Source: Bifidobacterium breve
GTDB lineage: Bacteria > Actinomycetota > Acidimicrobiia > Acidimicrobiales > Acidimicrobilacustridaceae
Assembly: GCA_945878725.1 (NCBI GenBank)
Contig: CAMCTY010000016.1
Location: 1 to 41,429, forward strand
Direction: 5' to 3'
Length of the DNA: 41,429 bases
Every line of letters starts with the position of its first letter. The stretch's first letter is position 1. Below, piece by piece: positions 24,941 to 32,931 of the stretch. Position numbers and translations under genes: made by a program. Under the pieces are notes generated by a model that was not told the DNA's origin, searched no databases, and saw only the letters and a program-made list of their open reading frames with translations.

Positions 24941-25398
24941 GTTTTCTCCCGCAGAGCGATGCGCTCATTATCCCAGGAAAGTATTCGGTCGCCTGGGGTG
25001 AACCGAAGGTAGGCCATTGACGCGTAGTGATCGCTTGTGACCTCAGGCATCGCTGATGTTGCTGTTCTGGAACTCGCATACTTTGCATCAAGCAGATTTC
25101 TCACGGACTCGCGGGAGCGCTCATCCCCGATGACATCAACGCTCCCTGTGAGGTGGACTGCCAACAATTCGGACCAACGTTCTCCGGATTCCACAAGAAA
25201 CGATGCCCGTGGGTCATGAGCAACTCGTGAGACCTTCTTTGTCCTTGCTGGAGCCCCGATGCAGATTGTGTGATCGATGGCGACGAACCACACAGGCAAC
25301 GAGATCGGCCAGCCATCCGCCCGTAACGTTGTGAAAATTCCCGTGTGGGCCTTTTCGATGGTGGCCCACGCTTCTTCAGTCGACAATCGCAGGTTCAT
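24937..25398 (-). CDS. PPOX-class flavin/F420-binding split-barrel protein
   Basis: The protein is 153 residues from the ATG at 25398. It has the pyridoxamine-phosphate-oxidase split barrel: AHTGIFTTLRADGWPISLPVWFV, IGAPARTKKVSRVAHDPRAS and VHLTGSVDVIGD. This small actinobacterial group includes F420-dependent reductases and heme-degrading proteins as well as FMN enzymes; the cofactor cannot be fixed from the sequence. A longer frame to 25536 lies over the divergent gene start and is not needed. It is translationally coupled to the crotonase gene and divergent from the molybdenum hydroxylase subunit across 97 bases. Confidence 0.8.
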   Translation of the reverse strand: MNLRLSTEEAWATIEKAHTGIFTTLRADGWPISLPVWFVAIDHTICIGAPARTKKVSRVAHDPRASFLVESGERWSELLAVHLTGSVDVIGDERSRESVRNLLDAKYASSRTATSAMPEVTSDHYASMAYLRFTPGDRILSWDNERIALREKT

Positions 25399-25495
25399 TG
25401 CGCCGCTTTCTGTATGGCTAGCATCAGAACGTATTCCAAAACTTGGGGTGGGCGCAGTGAATGCTGGTGGGGCGAGCAATCGAGAGCAGCGCCAT

Positions 25496-27715
25496 ATGAC
25501 GATCCCCGATCTCTTGCGAGGGGCGGCTCTTTTCACGGCCGACTCTCAGGCTCCGGGATTGCTACATCTTCATTTTGTTCGATCCCAGTACGCTGCGGCC
25601 CGAATTGTCGCGGTTCACACCGATGAGGCAAAGGCGTTCCCCGGCGTTGTTGCCGTTTTCTGTGCCGAGGATCTATCTGTCATTCCCGTTTGGGAGATCG
25701 CGCTCCTCCCCGAAAGCTTCGCTCAACCTCCCCTCGCTGCGGACCTTGTTCGGTACGTCGGCGAGAAAGTGGTCGCAATCGTTGCCGAAAGTCCAGCCAT
25801 CGCCATCGATGCTGCCGAACTTGTTGTGATCGATTACGGGCCGCTGCCCGCTCTCACTGATATGCGCTACGCGAGCCTCGATACGTCGCCTGTTCTCTTC
25901 TCAGAGCACCCAAGCAACGTCTGTCTACAGTGGCCCAGCGATAACCCGAATCCGAACCTTTCCGGCTCCGACGTCGTCACTTCTGTGTCGCACTCGATAC
26001 CGCGAGTGAGCTGCGCCCCGATCGAGGGGCATGCCATCGTTGCAACCCCATTGCCTGATGGTCGCCTTGAAATACTGGTTTCGACACAAGTCCCCGTTGC
26101 AGCTCAACGCCAAATCGCGCGGTCTCTGCAGATGGAACTCTCCGATGTTCGGGTCGTGGTCCCCAACGTCGGTGGTGGATTCGGAGGGAAAGCTGCTGGT
26201 GGCGTTTGCGAGCATGTCGTTGTCGCTGCGGCGGCCCGAGCGCTTGGTTGCCCCGTGAGTTTCATTGAGGATCGCAATGCCAATCTCAGCTCGATGCAAG
26301 GTCGTGGTGTCCGTAATCACGTGAAGTTGCATGCCAGTTCTGATGGACAACTGCTAGCGATCGAAGCTGACATCACTGCTGATGCCGGGGCCTACCCAAA
26401 TGTCGGCGCAGTGGAGCCCGGAAAGACTCGAATGATGGTGTGCGGCCCATACGGGATCGCGGCTGCCAACATCACAGCCCAAGCAGTCGTGACCAATTTG
26501 CCGCCCGTCGGCGCCTACCGAGGACCAGGTCGTTCCGAAGCCGCAGTGATGCTTGAACGAACTCTTGATGTTCTTGCCGATGCTCTTGGTATCGATCCTG
26601 TCGAGATTCGAAGACGCAACCTTCTCGCTGCCGACGCATTTCCCTACCTGGCCCCAACAGGACTCGAATACGACTCCGGGAACTACTACGAGCTACTCGA
26701 TCTACTCGTGGCCAGAAGTGGCTATCACCACCTGCGAGAGCAACAACTCGAGCGTCGCTCGACCAATGGCCAACTCTTGGGGATCGGCGTTTCATTTGTC
26801 ATCGATTCCACAGCTTGGTTCTCGCGCACTGAAGGTGCCGCAATACACATCAACGATGACGGAAAAATCGTCGTTCTTACTGGCTCAGCCTCTGCTGGAC
26901 AGCAACATGGAAACCTCTATCGATCACTCGTTCAACGACTGTTCCCCGTCCCGAGTGACCAAATCATTGTCGTCGAGGGGGACACCGATCAGTGGTCGCA
27001 GAGCGATGGAACGATGGGCTCACGAACGGCGCAATTAGCAGGAACCGCAGTTCTTCGATCTGTCGAACGCCTTCACGAAGCGCTTCTCGACAGAGCGGCA
27101 CATAACTTCGAAGCTGCTACCGAAGACATCGTCATCTACCCAGGAGGCCAGGTTGGTGTGCGCGGAGTCCCTTCCCGTTCGTTGACATTTGCTCAACTCG
27201 TTACTTCGACAAAGGAACCAATTGAGGCGAGTTGCCTCTACGAACAATCCGGGGCCACGTATCCAGCGGCTGCGCACCTGTCGGTTGTCGAGGTCGATGT
27301 TGAAACGGGGAGAGTCGTTCCCATCCGGCATGTTGCTGTCACTGATTGCGGCGTGGTTCTCGATTCAGATTCGGCCCGATCTCAAGTCATTGGTGCGACA
27401 GCGCAAGGAATCTCACAAGCGCTTTATGAAGAGTTCCTCTTCGACGAGGACGGGAATCCGTTGACAAACTCATTTGCCGACTACGCGTTACCCAGCGCCG
27501 CAGAGATCCCAGCTATCGAGACACACTTCATTGAGACCCCAAGCCCGCGTAATCCGCTGGGGGCAAAGGGCGTCGGCGAAATCGGAATGATCGCGGCACC
27601 GGTCGCTGTTCAAAATGCAGTCATCGACGCCGTGAGACACCTCGGCGTTCAGCACATGGATATGCCCTGCACCCCAGAAAAAGTCTGGGCCGCAATCAAT
27701 CTCCGAAACGTTTGA
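25496..27715 (+). CDS. Molybdopterin-binding large subunit of a xanthine dehydrogenase-family hydroxylase
   Basis: The protein is about 739 residues from the ATG at 25496. It shows RGAALFTADSQAPG and LHFVRSQYAAARI at the N-terminus, the GGGFGGK cofactor motif, and GAYRGPGRSEA. The last of these is an AYRGxGR type, so it is not a form I CO dehydrogenase, which has AYxCSFR. The C-terminal NPLGAKGVGEIGMIAAP carries the catalytic Glu. These enzymes hydroxylate N-heterocycles, aldehydes or related carbons with water as oxygen source. The usual FAD and 2Fe-2S subunit genes are absent on both sides, so partners must lie elsewhere. The start is uncertain: a GTG near 25460 in the same frame would add a few residues. 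It is convergent with the MerB-like gene. Confidence 0.88.
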   Translation: MTIPDLLRGAALFTADSQAPGLLHLHFVRSQYAAARIVAVHTDEAKAFPGVVAVFCAEDLSVIPVWEIALLPESFAQPPLAADLVRYVGEKVVAIVAESPAIAIDAAELVVIDYGPLPALTDMRYASLDTSPVLFSEHPSNVCLQWPSDNPNPNLSGSDVVTSVSHSIPRVSCAPIEGHAIVATPLPDGRLEILVSTQVPVAAQRQIARSLQMELSDVRVVVPNVGGGFGGKAAGGVCEHVVVAAAARALGCPVSFIEDRNANLSSMQGRGVRNHVKLHASSDGQLLAIEADITADAGAYPNVGAVEPGKTRMMVCGPYGIAAANITAQAVVTNLPPVGAYRGPGRSEAAVMLERTLDVLADALGIDPVEIRRRNLLAADAFPYLAPTGLEYDSGNYYELLDLLVARSGYHHLREQQLERRSTNGQLLGIGVSFVIDSTAWFSRTEGAAIHINDDGKIVVLTGSASAGQQHGNLYRSLVQRLFPVPSDQIIVVEGDTDQWSQSDGTMGSRTAQLAGTAVLRSVERLHEALLDRAAHNFEAATEDIVIYPGGQVGVRGVPSRSLTFAQLVTSTKEPIEASCLYEQSGATYPAAAHLSVVEVDVETGRVVPIRHVAVTDCGVVLDSDSARSQVIGATAQGISQALYEEFLFDEDGNPLTNSFADYALPSAAEIPAIETHFIETPSPRNPLGAKGVGEIGMIAAPVAVQNAVIDAVRHLGVQHMDMPCTPEKVWAAINLRNV

Positions 27716-27744
27716 TATGACGAGTCAGCGATCGAACTGACCCG

Positions 27745-28473
27745 TCAAATGTCCCAGGGCGTCAGATCAATCCCGAGTTCCTGAAGGCGGCCAATCAACT
27801 TCTCCGGGCTCATCGACTGACTCGGCCAGTGGTAGTCCCAACCACGTGTGCCCACTGCGGGCTCCACGTACGCGTGAACCTGGTCCATCGTGAAATAGAT
27901 ACCGCGTCGACCGATCTGCCGTTCGTAGCGCTCTCCGTGTTCGCGGTCGAGCACAAAGTTGGTGTGGTCGCACATCGATTTCATGTCGTCATGGACCCAG
28001 TCCCATACCTGAGCCGCTACGTGCACGAGCGGTTCGATCGGCTCGTATCGAGTGACTTCGAATTCACGGGACCAGAACGTGATCGGTTCGAGACAACAGG
28101 CGCAGTACGACTCGAGCCTCACCTCTTTGCCAGCGAAATGGGGCATCTTTGAAACAGCGACAGCTTCGTGGGCGCAACCAATGAAGGAGTGGAATGAGTC
28201 ATCGACGTACAGCGCAACTTGGCTCGGAAACGCCGAGTACGGGGGAATCTTGATGATGTCGCAGTTGGGCGAGTCTTGGTCGACCACAACAACGATGCCT
28301 GTTTGTAATTCCTTGTACGCCTGCACGATGTCACGTCTCGACAAACCCGTGCCCTCATGGACATCACGGAGGTTGGGACCGCGGCGCTGCTCAGCCCAGA
28401 AATCGAACACGAAGGCTCGCACCTGCAATGCCCTCTCCGACCACTCCATCGCACTCGGCACGTACTGGGCCAT
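27745..28473 (-). CDS. MerB-like (alkylmercury lyase family) protein
   Basis: The protein is 242 residues from the ATG at 28473, which follows a perfect AGGAGG. The N-terminal 60 residues form a winged-helix-like unit (GLSRRDIVQAYKELQ), as in MerB. In the core, Cys100 (IGCAHEAV), Cys124 (ESYCACC) and Cys168 (MCDHTNFV) fall at about the places of MerB Cys96, Cys117 and Cys159. The proton-donating Asp99 of MerB is Glu103 here. MerB breaks carbon-mercury bonds and hands Hg(II) to a reductase, but no merA, merR or transport gene is nearby. It may be a true organomercurial lyase, or a family member with another role; two extra Cys (126, 127) are unusual. Confidence 0.75.
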   Translation of the reverse strand: MAQYVPSAMEWSERALQVRAFVFDFWAEQRRGPNLRDVHEGTGLSRRDIVQAYKELQTGIVVVVDQDSPNCDIIKIPPYSAFPSQVALYVDDSFHSFIGCAHEAVAVSKMPHFAGKEVRLESYCACCLEPITFWSREFEVTRYEPIEPLVHVAAQVWDWVHDDMKSMCDHTNFVLDREHGERYERQIGRRGIYFTMDQVHAYVEPAVGTRGWDYHWPSQSMSPEKLIGRLQELGIDLTPWDI

Positions 28474-28590
28474 ATGGGCCTCCTGTAAGTCGGCGCCTTT
28501 GATTGGCCCGCTTAGAGGCATCGTAATCACGCCACCGTTGGCCTCGCCGGAAAAATTGCGCCTTGTCCATGCATGACCTTCGCAGCAAGA

Positions 28591-28612
28591 GGCCCCCTCC
28601 GAGGAGGGGGCC
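28591..28612 (-). terminator. GC-rich hairpin terminator after beta-helix gene
   Basis: GGCCCCCTCC, a two-base centre and GGAGGGGGCC form a perfect 10-base-pair inverted repeat, 32 bases past the stop of the beta-helix gene on the minus strand. It is followed by CTCTTGCTG rather than a long T-run. A near-identical copy lies at 30508. Confidence 0.75.
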
Positions 28613-28644
28613 CGAACTGCATATTTGCTTTGGACTCAGGCCGT

Positions 28645-30372
28645 TCAACCAGTGAAAGCTGGCGCGACCGGTTCGTCTGAAGCGACTGTCGTTGTTGTTG
28701 TGGCAGGAGTTGGTTCGGGCTGCAATTCAAATGCCCCGATGTCGCTCTGACCGTTGTACACGCGAACGTACGGAGTTCCGCGCTGATCAAAGTCGTTTCC
28801 AGCAAAGGTCGGCACCGTCGCCGGCCCAGCATCAATGGCCGGCGAACCAGTAAGCAACGCCATCGTTCTGGTCGCCCCACCGTTATCGAAAAGAGCACCC
28901 AAACCAAGCACAAACCCTAGAGCCGTAGCGTCAATATTGTTCGAAGCAGTCACGGTGATGGTTGCCTCGACTACACCAAGAATCGAATCACTGACCGTCG
29001 CCACTGGCGATACTGCCACATCTGATGTGCCCAGATCATCGGCAGCTTCAGTCCCAGTATTGCCCGCAAGAATCGTGCCAGTGATAGTCACCTGGACACC
29101 GTTTTCATTTTCGGCCTGGAACCACACTCCGCCGCCATTGACGGCTGAATTTTCAGTGATGGTCGACATGTTGATCGTCAGTGACCCACCTTCATCTTTC
29201 CAGATGGCACCACCATCTGAGTCCGATGAGTTTCCAACAAAAGTGGAATTGTTGATCGTCACGATTTGATCATTCGCATCGAAGTCCAGGGCACCGCCAT
29301 TGTCTGCTGCTGAGTTGTCGACAAAGAGGGAGTCGGTGATCGTGATTACCTGCGCATCGCTACCCATGTAGAGGGCTCCACCCCAACTATCTGAAAAGTT
29401 CCCTGAGAAGGTTGATGATGAGATCGTGAACGAGCCATCGTTGTCAGCGTAAATCGCACCGCCGCCACCATTGTTCGCAGCGTTGTCTGAGAATGAGGAA
29501 CCCGAAATCGAAACATTTCCGGTTACATCGCCCGTAAAGTACAACGCTCCACCTTTACCATCCGCAGTGTTATTGGAGAACGTTGAATCGGTAATGGTGA
29601 TGTTGCCCGCGTTTCCGAATTCACCGGCACCACCATCATCGCCCGCAATGTTGCCATCGAAGGTGGAGTTCGTGATGATGAGATCTCCCACACCGTCGGT
29701 GTAGAGACCGCCAGCGCTGTTGTATGCGTAGTTATCTGAGATCGTCGAGTCAACAATTTCTATGGTGCCATTGGTGCCATCACCGTTTTTATGGATACCG
29801 CCGCCATAACTGGCGACACACCCGGTGATGGAAACATCAGTCAACGTGAGATCACCATCGTGAAGATCATAAATACCTCCGCCGTAATTTCCCGTGTCCC
29901 CTCCGATGATGCTGAGACCCGACATCACAACTTCGGCACCAGACGCAGCCGTGTAGATGTAGAAAACCCTGGAGTTGCGACCTGCGTCAATCGTCAGGTT
30001 GGCGGAGCCCAAACCGGTAATTGTGATACCGGCACCAACTGCCAGCAGGCCTTCGGAGAGCGAAATTGTCTGACCGCTCAACGCAGCATCAAACACAATG
30101 ATGTCGCCATCAGTTGTGGCTGCCGCAAGAGCGTCACGCAACGAACACGAATTCGCCACCGGCGTCGTGCAATCGGACGCGTTGGCAACCCCATCGGCAT
30201 TCGTGTCAACCGTGACCGTCGTTACCGCACCAGCCGGCGAAGCAAACAACGACAACAACACCGCCGAACCGACCGCTCCACCAGCCAACAACGCCGATCC
30301 ACCTACCGCACCAGAACGCCGCAACACGCCCCGGCGCTCCGTCATTTTTTCAACAGAAACTGGCAAACCCAT
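28645..30372 (-). CDS. Secreted parallel beta-helix protein (choice-of-anchor Q type)
   Basis: The protein is 575 residues from the ATG at 30372 (GGTGGAG upstream). A twin-arginine-rich start (RRGVLRRSG) and a long hydrophobic segment ending SPAGA give a signal peptide, possibly Tat. The mature protein is a ladder of about 15 short repeats of the kind SSTFSGNFSDSWGGALYM (Ser/Thr, Asn, Gly-Gly-Ala/Gly-Ile/Leu), a right-handed parallel beta-helix as in polymorphic membrane proteins. It ends with GSPAIDAGP, FDQRGTPYVR and DIGAFELQ, the choice-of-anchor Q signature, then a Thr-rich tail. No LPXTG or membrane anchor follows. It is likely an adhesin or carbohydrate-active surface protein; catalytic residues are not evident. 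Confidence 0.87.
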   Translation of the reverse strand: MGLPVSVEKMTERRGVLRRSGAVGGSALLAGGAVGSAVLLSLFASPAGAVTTVTVDTNADGVANASDCTTPVANSCSLRDALAAATTDGDIIVFDAALSGQTISLSEGLLAVGAGITITGLGSANLTIDAGRNSRVFYIYTAASGAEVVMSGLSIIGGDTGNYGGGIYDLHDGDLTLTDVSITGCVASYGGGIHKNGDGTNGTIEIVDSTISDNYAYNSAGGLYTDGVGDLIITNSTFDGNIAGDDGGAGEFGNAGNITITDSTFSNNTADGKGGALYFTGDVTGNVSISGSSFSDNAANNGGGGAIYADNDGSFTISSSTFSGNFSDSWGGALYMGSDAQVITITDSLFVDNSAADNGGALDFDANDQIVTINNSTFVGNSSDSDGGAIWKDEGGSLTINMSTITENSAVNGGGVWFQAENENGVQVTITGTILAGNTGTEAADDLGTSDVAVSPVATVSDSILGVVEATITVTASNNIDATALGFVLGLGALFDNGGATRTMALLTGSPAIDAGPATVPTFAGNDFDQRGTPYVRVYNGQSDIGAFELQPEPTPATTTTTVASDEPVAPAFTG

Positions 30373-30416
30373 GGTCTCCACCTCGTAGCCCTTTATTGTT
30401 AAAACTTGTTTAGGAA

Positions 30417-30422
30417 AGAATA
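30417..30422 (-). promoter_or_regulatory. Possible extended -10 box of the beta-helix gene
   Basis: On the minus strand TGTTATTCT gives a TGN-TANNNT extended -10 (TATTCT), placing transcription start near 30410 and leaving a leader of about 38 bases before the ATG at 30372. The surroundings are markedly AT-rich. No convincing -35 box is seen. Confidence 0.35.
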
Positions 30423-30507
30423 ACACAAAATTGGCCAGCCCATGAAACCGGGTTCTTTCGCATCGTGAGACCAGATCGCTAACCAGCGCCGGCCCGAGAC
30501 AGCAAAG

Positions 30508-30529
30508 GGCCCCCTCCGAGAAGGGGGCC
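30508..30529 (-). terminator. Hairpin terminator of the initiator tRNA
   Basis: GGCCCCCTCC, GA and AAGGGGGCC form a stem with one mismatch, 16 bases past the 3' end of the tRNA on the minus strand, followed by CTTTGCTG. It differs from the hairpin at 28591 by a single base, and the flanks match as well. Confidence 0.75.
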
Positions 30530-30545
30530 TGAACTGCGTATTCGA

Positions 30546-30622
<77 letters not shown>

Positions 30623-30742
30623 GCGTGACGTAGAAGTTACCGGGATGTGCCCACGAACGCCAAACGAGACAACGAAGCCCCGCCGAGCCTGAAGGTCCAG
30701 CTGCTCCCTTCATCCTTTATCGAAAGAGCCGCCCTGAGCGAT

Positions 30743-32029
30743 CTAGAGCACGAAGGTCGTGGCGGTCCGATCGAACGACTTGTTGCCAAGCGTGTCGATG
30801 ACCGTTAGCCACACCGTGAAGGTGCCGCTCGGAGTGATCTGTCGACGATCGATTCGCTGCTCGTAGACGCCGTTTGTGGCGTCGCCCTCGACAAGAGCTG
30901 CTGCGTTGTAAACGAAGTACGGGCCCTCGATGCTGGCGAACGAGTAGACGTTGTACGCGAGCCATGCCGACTGTCCGGCAACGCCGGAAGGATCACTGGC
31001 CTGCCAACGCACGACTACTGAATCGCCGTCGACTCGGGCCGAGAGGTCACTCACCGCGGGCGGCAATGCGTCGGTTGAGCCGTCAGAAACGGAGAAGTCG
31101 AATTGGCTTGACGCGTCCCATCCCGAGGCGTTTGCGAACGTGTCCGACGCCATCAGGAAAAGTGTGTACGTGCCATTAACCGCATTCGCCGGCACATCAC
31201 ACTTGACTTGGTAGGTACCATCAAAGGCGCTACCACCCACCAGATCGGCCACGACAACAAAGCCACACCATGTCGTGACCCAGCCGCTATAGCCACCGAT
31301 GCGCACGTTCGTGTTGCCCACACCGCCGGTGTCAACAACCCGCCAGGTGAACGTCATGGTGGTACCAGCAGTGACGACCTTCGGCGCCGTGATAGCGCTG
31401 ATAGCCGGGCCGGTCGTGTCGATAGCGCAAGGCCCACGCATCGAATCGGCGGTGTCAGAGCCACAGGAGTTCGAACCCGTTCCGGGGTCGATGACGTCCG
31501 GCGAGGAACCGCCATCAAGCACGTCGTTGCCGACACCACCGATGAGCGTGTCCGACCCATCGTTTCCTGTGATGCGATCGTTGCCGGCGTCACCGGTAAC
31601 GCGGTCATTACCCGCCCCGGCAGTAACGACGTCGTCGCCAGCGCCGCCAACCACAGTGTCGCGACCAAGGCCGGCGTCAACGGAGTCGTTTCCGATTCCA
31701 GCATCGACGACGTCATTGCCGTTGCCTGCGATCACGGTGTCATTACCGTCGCCGGCGACGATGCGATCAGGCCCGGCGGAACCACAAATGATGTCGTTGC
31801 CGCTGCCCGAGCGGATGGTCTGACCGGCCGTTCCCGTCGCGACGATGACGTCATTGCCGGGGGTGCCCGTCACCGTTGCTGCGGCCGAGACAATGGTGGC
31901 CGCCCAACCGCCGCAGGTCGAGTTAGGGGTAGCGGCCGACGCACTGGTCGGCGCCAAAACAGCCAATGTGGACGCCACTAGGGAGATAGCCGCCATGCTC
32001 GTCCATCGGGAAAATCGGTTACTCATCAT
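30743..32029 (-). CDS. Secreted RTX-repeat calcium-binding protein
   Basis: The 428-residue protein starts with a Sec signal peptide ending near PTSASA. Residues of about 50-185 are some 13 RTX nonapeptides of the GxGNDxxxx kind (GNGNDVVDA, GAGNDRVTG), which coil into a calcium-binding beta-roll. The C-terminal 220 residues form one or two Ig/fibronectin-like domains (DTTGPAISAITAPKVV, then LPPAVSDLSARVDGDSVVVRW), with a Cys pair. Classical RTX proteins have C-terminal repeats and leave by a type I system; here the repeats are N-terminal after a Sec signal, and no type I genes are near. It is probably a calcium-stabilised cell-surface or matrix protein. The ATG at 32029 has AAGG upstream. Confidence 0.88.
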   Translation of the reverse strand: MMSNRFSRWTSMAAISLVASTLAVLAPTSASAATPNSTCGGWAATIVSAAATVTGTPGNDVIVATGTAGQTIRSGSGNDIICGSAGPDRIVAGDGNDTVIAGNGNDVVDAGIGNDSVDAGLGRDTVVGGAGDDVVTAGAGNDRVTGDAGNDRITGNDGSDTLIGGVGNDVLDGGSSPDVIDPGTGSNSCGSDTADSMRGPCAIDTTGPAISAITAPKVVTAGTTMTFTWRVVDTGGVGNTNVRIGGYSGWVTTWCGFVVVADLVGGSAFDGTYQVKCDVPANAVNGTYTLFLMASDTFANASGWDASSQFDFSVSDGSTDALPPAVSDLSARVDGDSVVVRWQASDPSGVAGQSAWLAYNVYSFASIEGPYFVYNAAALVEGDATNGVYEQRIDRRQITPSGTFTVWLTVIDTLGNKSFDRTATTFVL

Positions 32030-32160
32030 CGTGACCTTGGATTCGAAGGGATCTTGCTCTCACTCCGAGTTTAGCGGACGACTCGTATGGTTTTTTGCGG
32101 AGAAATGTCGGGAACTGCGCCCAGGGACTAGGGCTTTGAGCAGGCGTAGGAATTTCTCAA

Positions 32161-32189
32161 TTTATTGGCTTTCCGACTACAGGTATAAC
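32161..32189 (+). promoter_or_regulatory. Possible promoter of the LuxR-type regulator
   Basis: TTTATT at 32161 and TATAAC at 32184 are separated by 17 bases, in an AT-rich part of the 237-base divergent region between the RTX and regulator genes. The rest of that region holds nothing else I can identify. A TACAAT at 32200 is an alternative -10. Confidence 0.3.
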
Positions 32190-32266
32190 AGTAATTCCCT
32201 ACAATAATGAGACCAAGTCAACACCGCCTTTCTTCCTGTATTCCCAGTCACCGATCGAGATCGTTC

Positions 32267-32911
32267 ATGGCTCAAGCCGCAGTTCTATTCGCAGATCCCA
32301 TTCCTCGAGCGGGGATGAGTCTTCTCCTGAAGAGCCACCCCCTTATTGACGACGTGCAGGAATTCGACTCGGTGGAATCGTTCTTTCACGAAATCGAACG
32401 CTCACATGACTTCGGTCTCTGCATCATGACTCTCGACTTACCTGGCATGGGCAGCCTCGAGGCTTTGGCCGAACTCAAAAGACTGCATCCTTCTATCCCA
32501 GCCCTCGTTGTGACACGTTGGCCGGCATCGCTCGTGGCGGTTCGTTGTTTGCAGGCTGGCGCACTCGGTTTCATCACACAATCACAGGAACCGCAGGAGC
32601 TCTTTGATGCAATCGAACTCGTGCTTCGGGGCCAAAGTGCGGTCGGTGCCTTACATATTGACTTGATCATAAAGGCAATCTCCCAACCTGAGAGCCAATT
32701 GCCCCACGCTCGTCTCTCGAACCGAGAGTTCGAGATCATGAGGCGGATAGCTGCCGGCGATTCGCTTCAATCGATAGCTGATGACCTTTTCATCAGCGCG
32801 AAAACAGTTTCGACCCATCGACGACGAATCATGGACAAGTTGAACTTCCAGAGCAACGCTCAACTAACCCAATACGCGTTGGAAAATTCGATACTCGATT
32901 CGGTCATCTGA
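32267..32911 (+). CDS. NarL/FixJ-type response regulator (LuxR HTH), orphan
   Basis: The protein is 214 residues from the ATG at 32267 (an ATG at 32207 would add 20 residues). The receiver domain has Asp10 and the phospho-acceptor Asp57 (MTLDLPGM) and the switch Thr in VVTRW. The conserved Lys that normally follows in GYLxK is replaced by Gln105 (GFITQ). The C-terminal LuxR helix-turn-helix is intact: LSNREFEIMRRIAAGDSLQS and SAKTVSTHRRRIMDKL. No histidine kinase adjoins it. It is divergent from the RTX gene and may control it or the neighbouring surface genes; that is inference from position. Confidence 0.88.
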   Translation: MAQAAVLFADPIPRAGMSLLLKSHPLIDDVQEFDSVESFFHEIERSHDFGLCIMTLDLPGMGSLEALAELKRLHPSIPALVVTRWPASLVAVRCLQAGALGFITQSQEPQELFDAIELVLRGQSAVGALHIDLIIKAISQPESQLPHARLSNREFEIMRRIAAGDSLQSIADDLFISAKTVSTHRRRIMDKLNFQSNAQLTQYALENSILDSVI

Positions 32912-32931
32912 TCCCGACCGAATCGGAGAGA

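Noticed and set aside
25496..27715. Carbon monoxide dehydrogenase CoxL
   Set aside because: The active-site loop is AYRGPGR rather than the AYxCSFR of true form I CO dehydrogenase, and CoxM/CoxS are missing.
24170..28473. Mobile element carrying a mercury-resistance locus
   Set aside because: No transposase, integrase, inverted repeats or other mer genes are visible around the MerB-like gene.
28591..30529. CRISPR-like or transposon ends from the two similar hairpins
   Set aside because: There are only two copies, in the same orientation, 1.9 kb apart, with no spacers, transposase or inverted ends. Terminator copies explain them better.
30655..30742. TGAAGG/CCTTCA inverted repeat after the RTX gene as a terminator
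   Set aside because: A six-base stem with an 11-base loop and no T-run is too weak to call.
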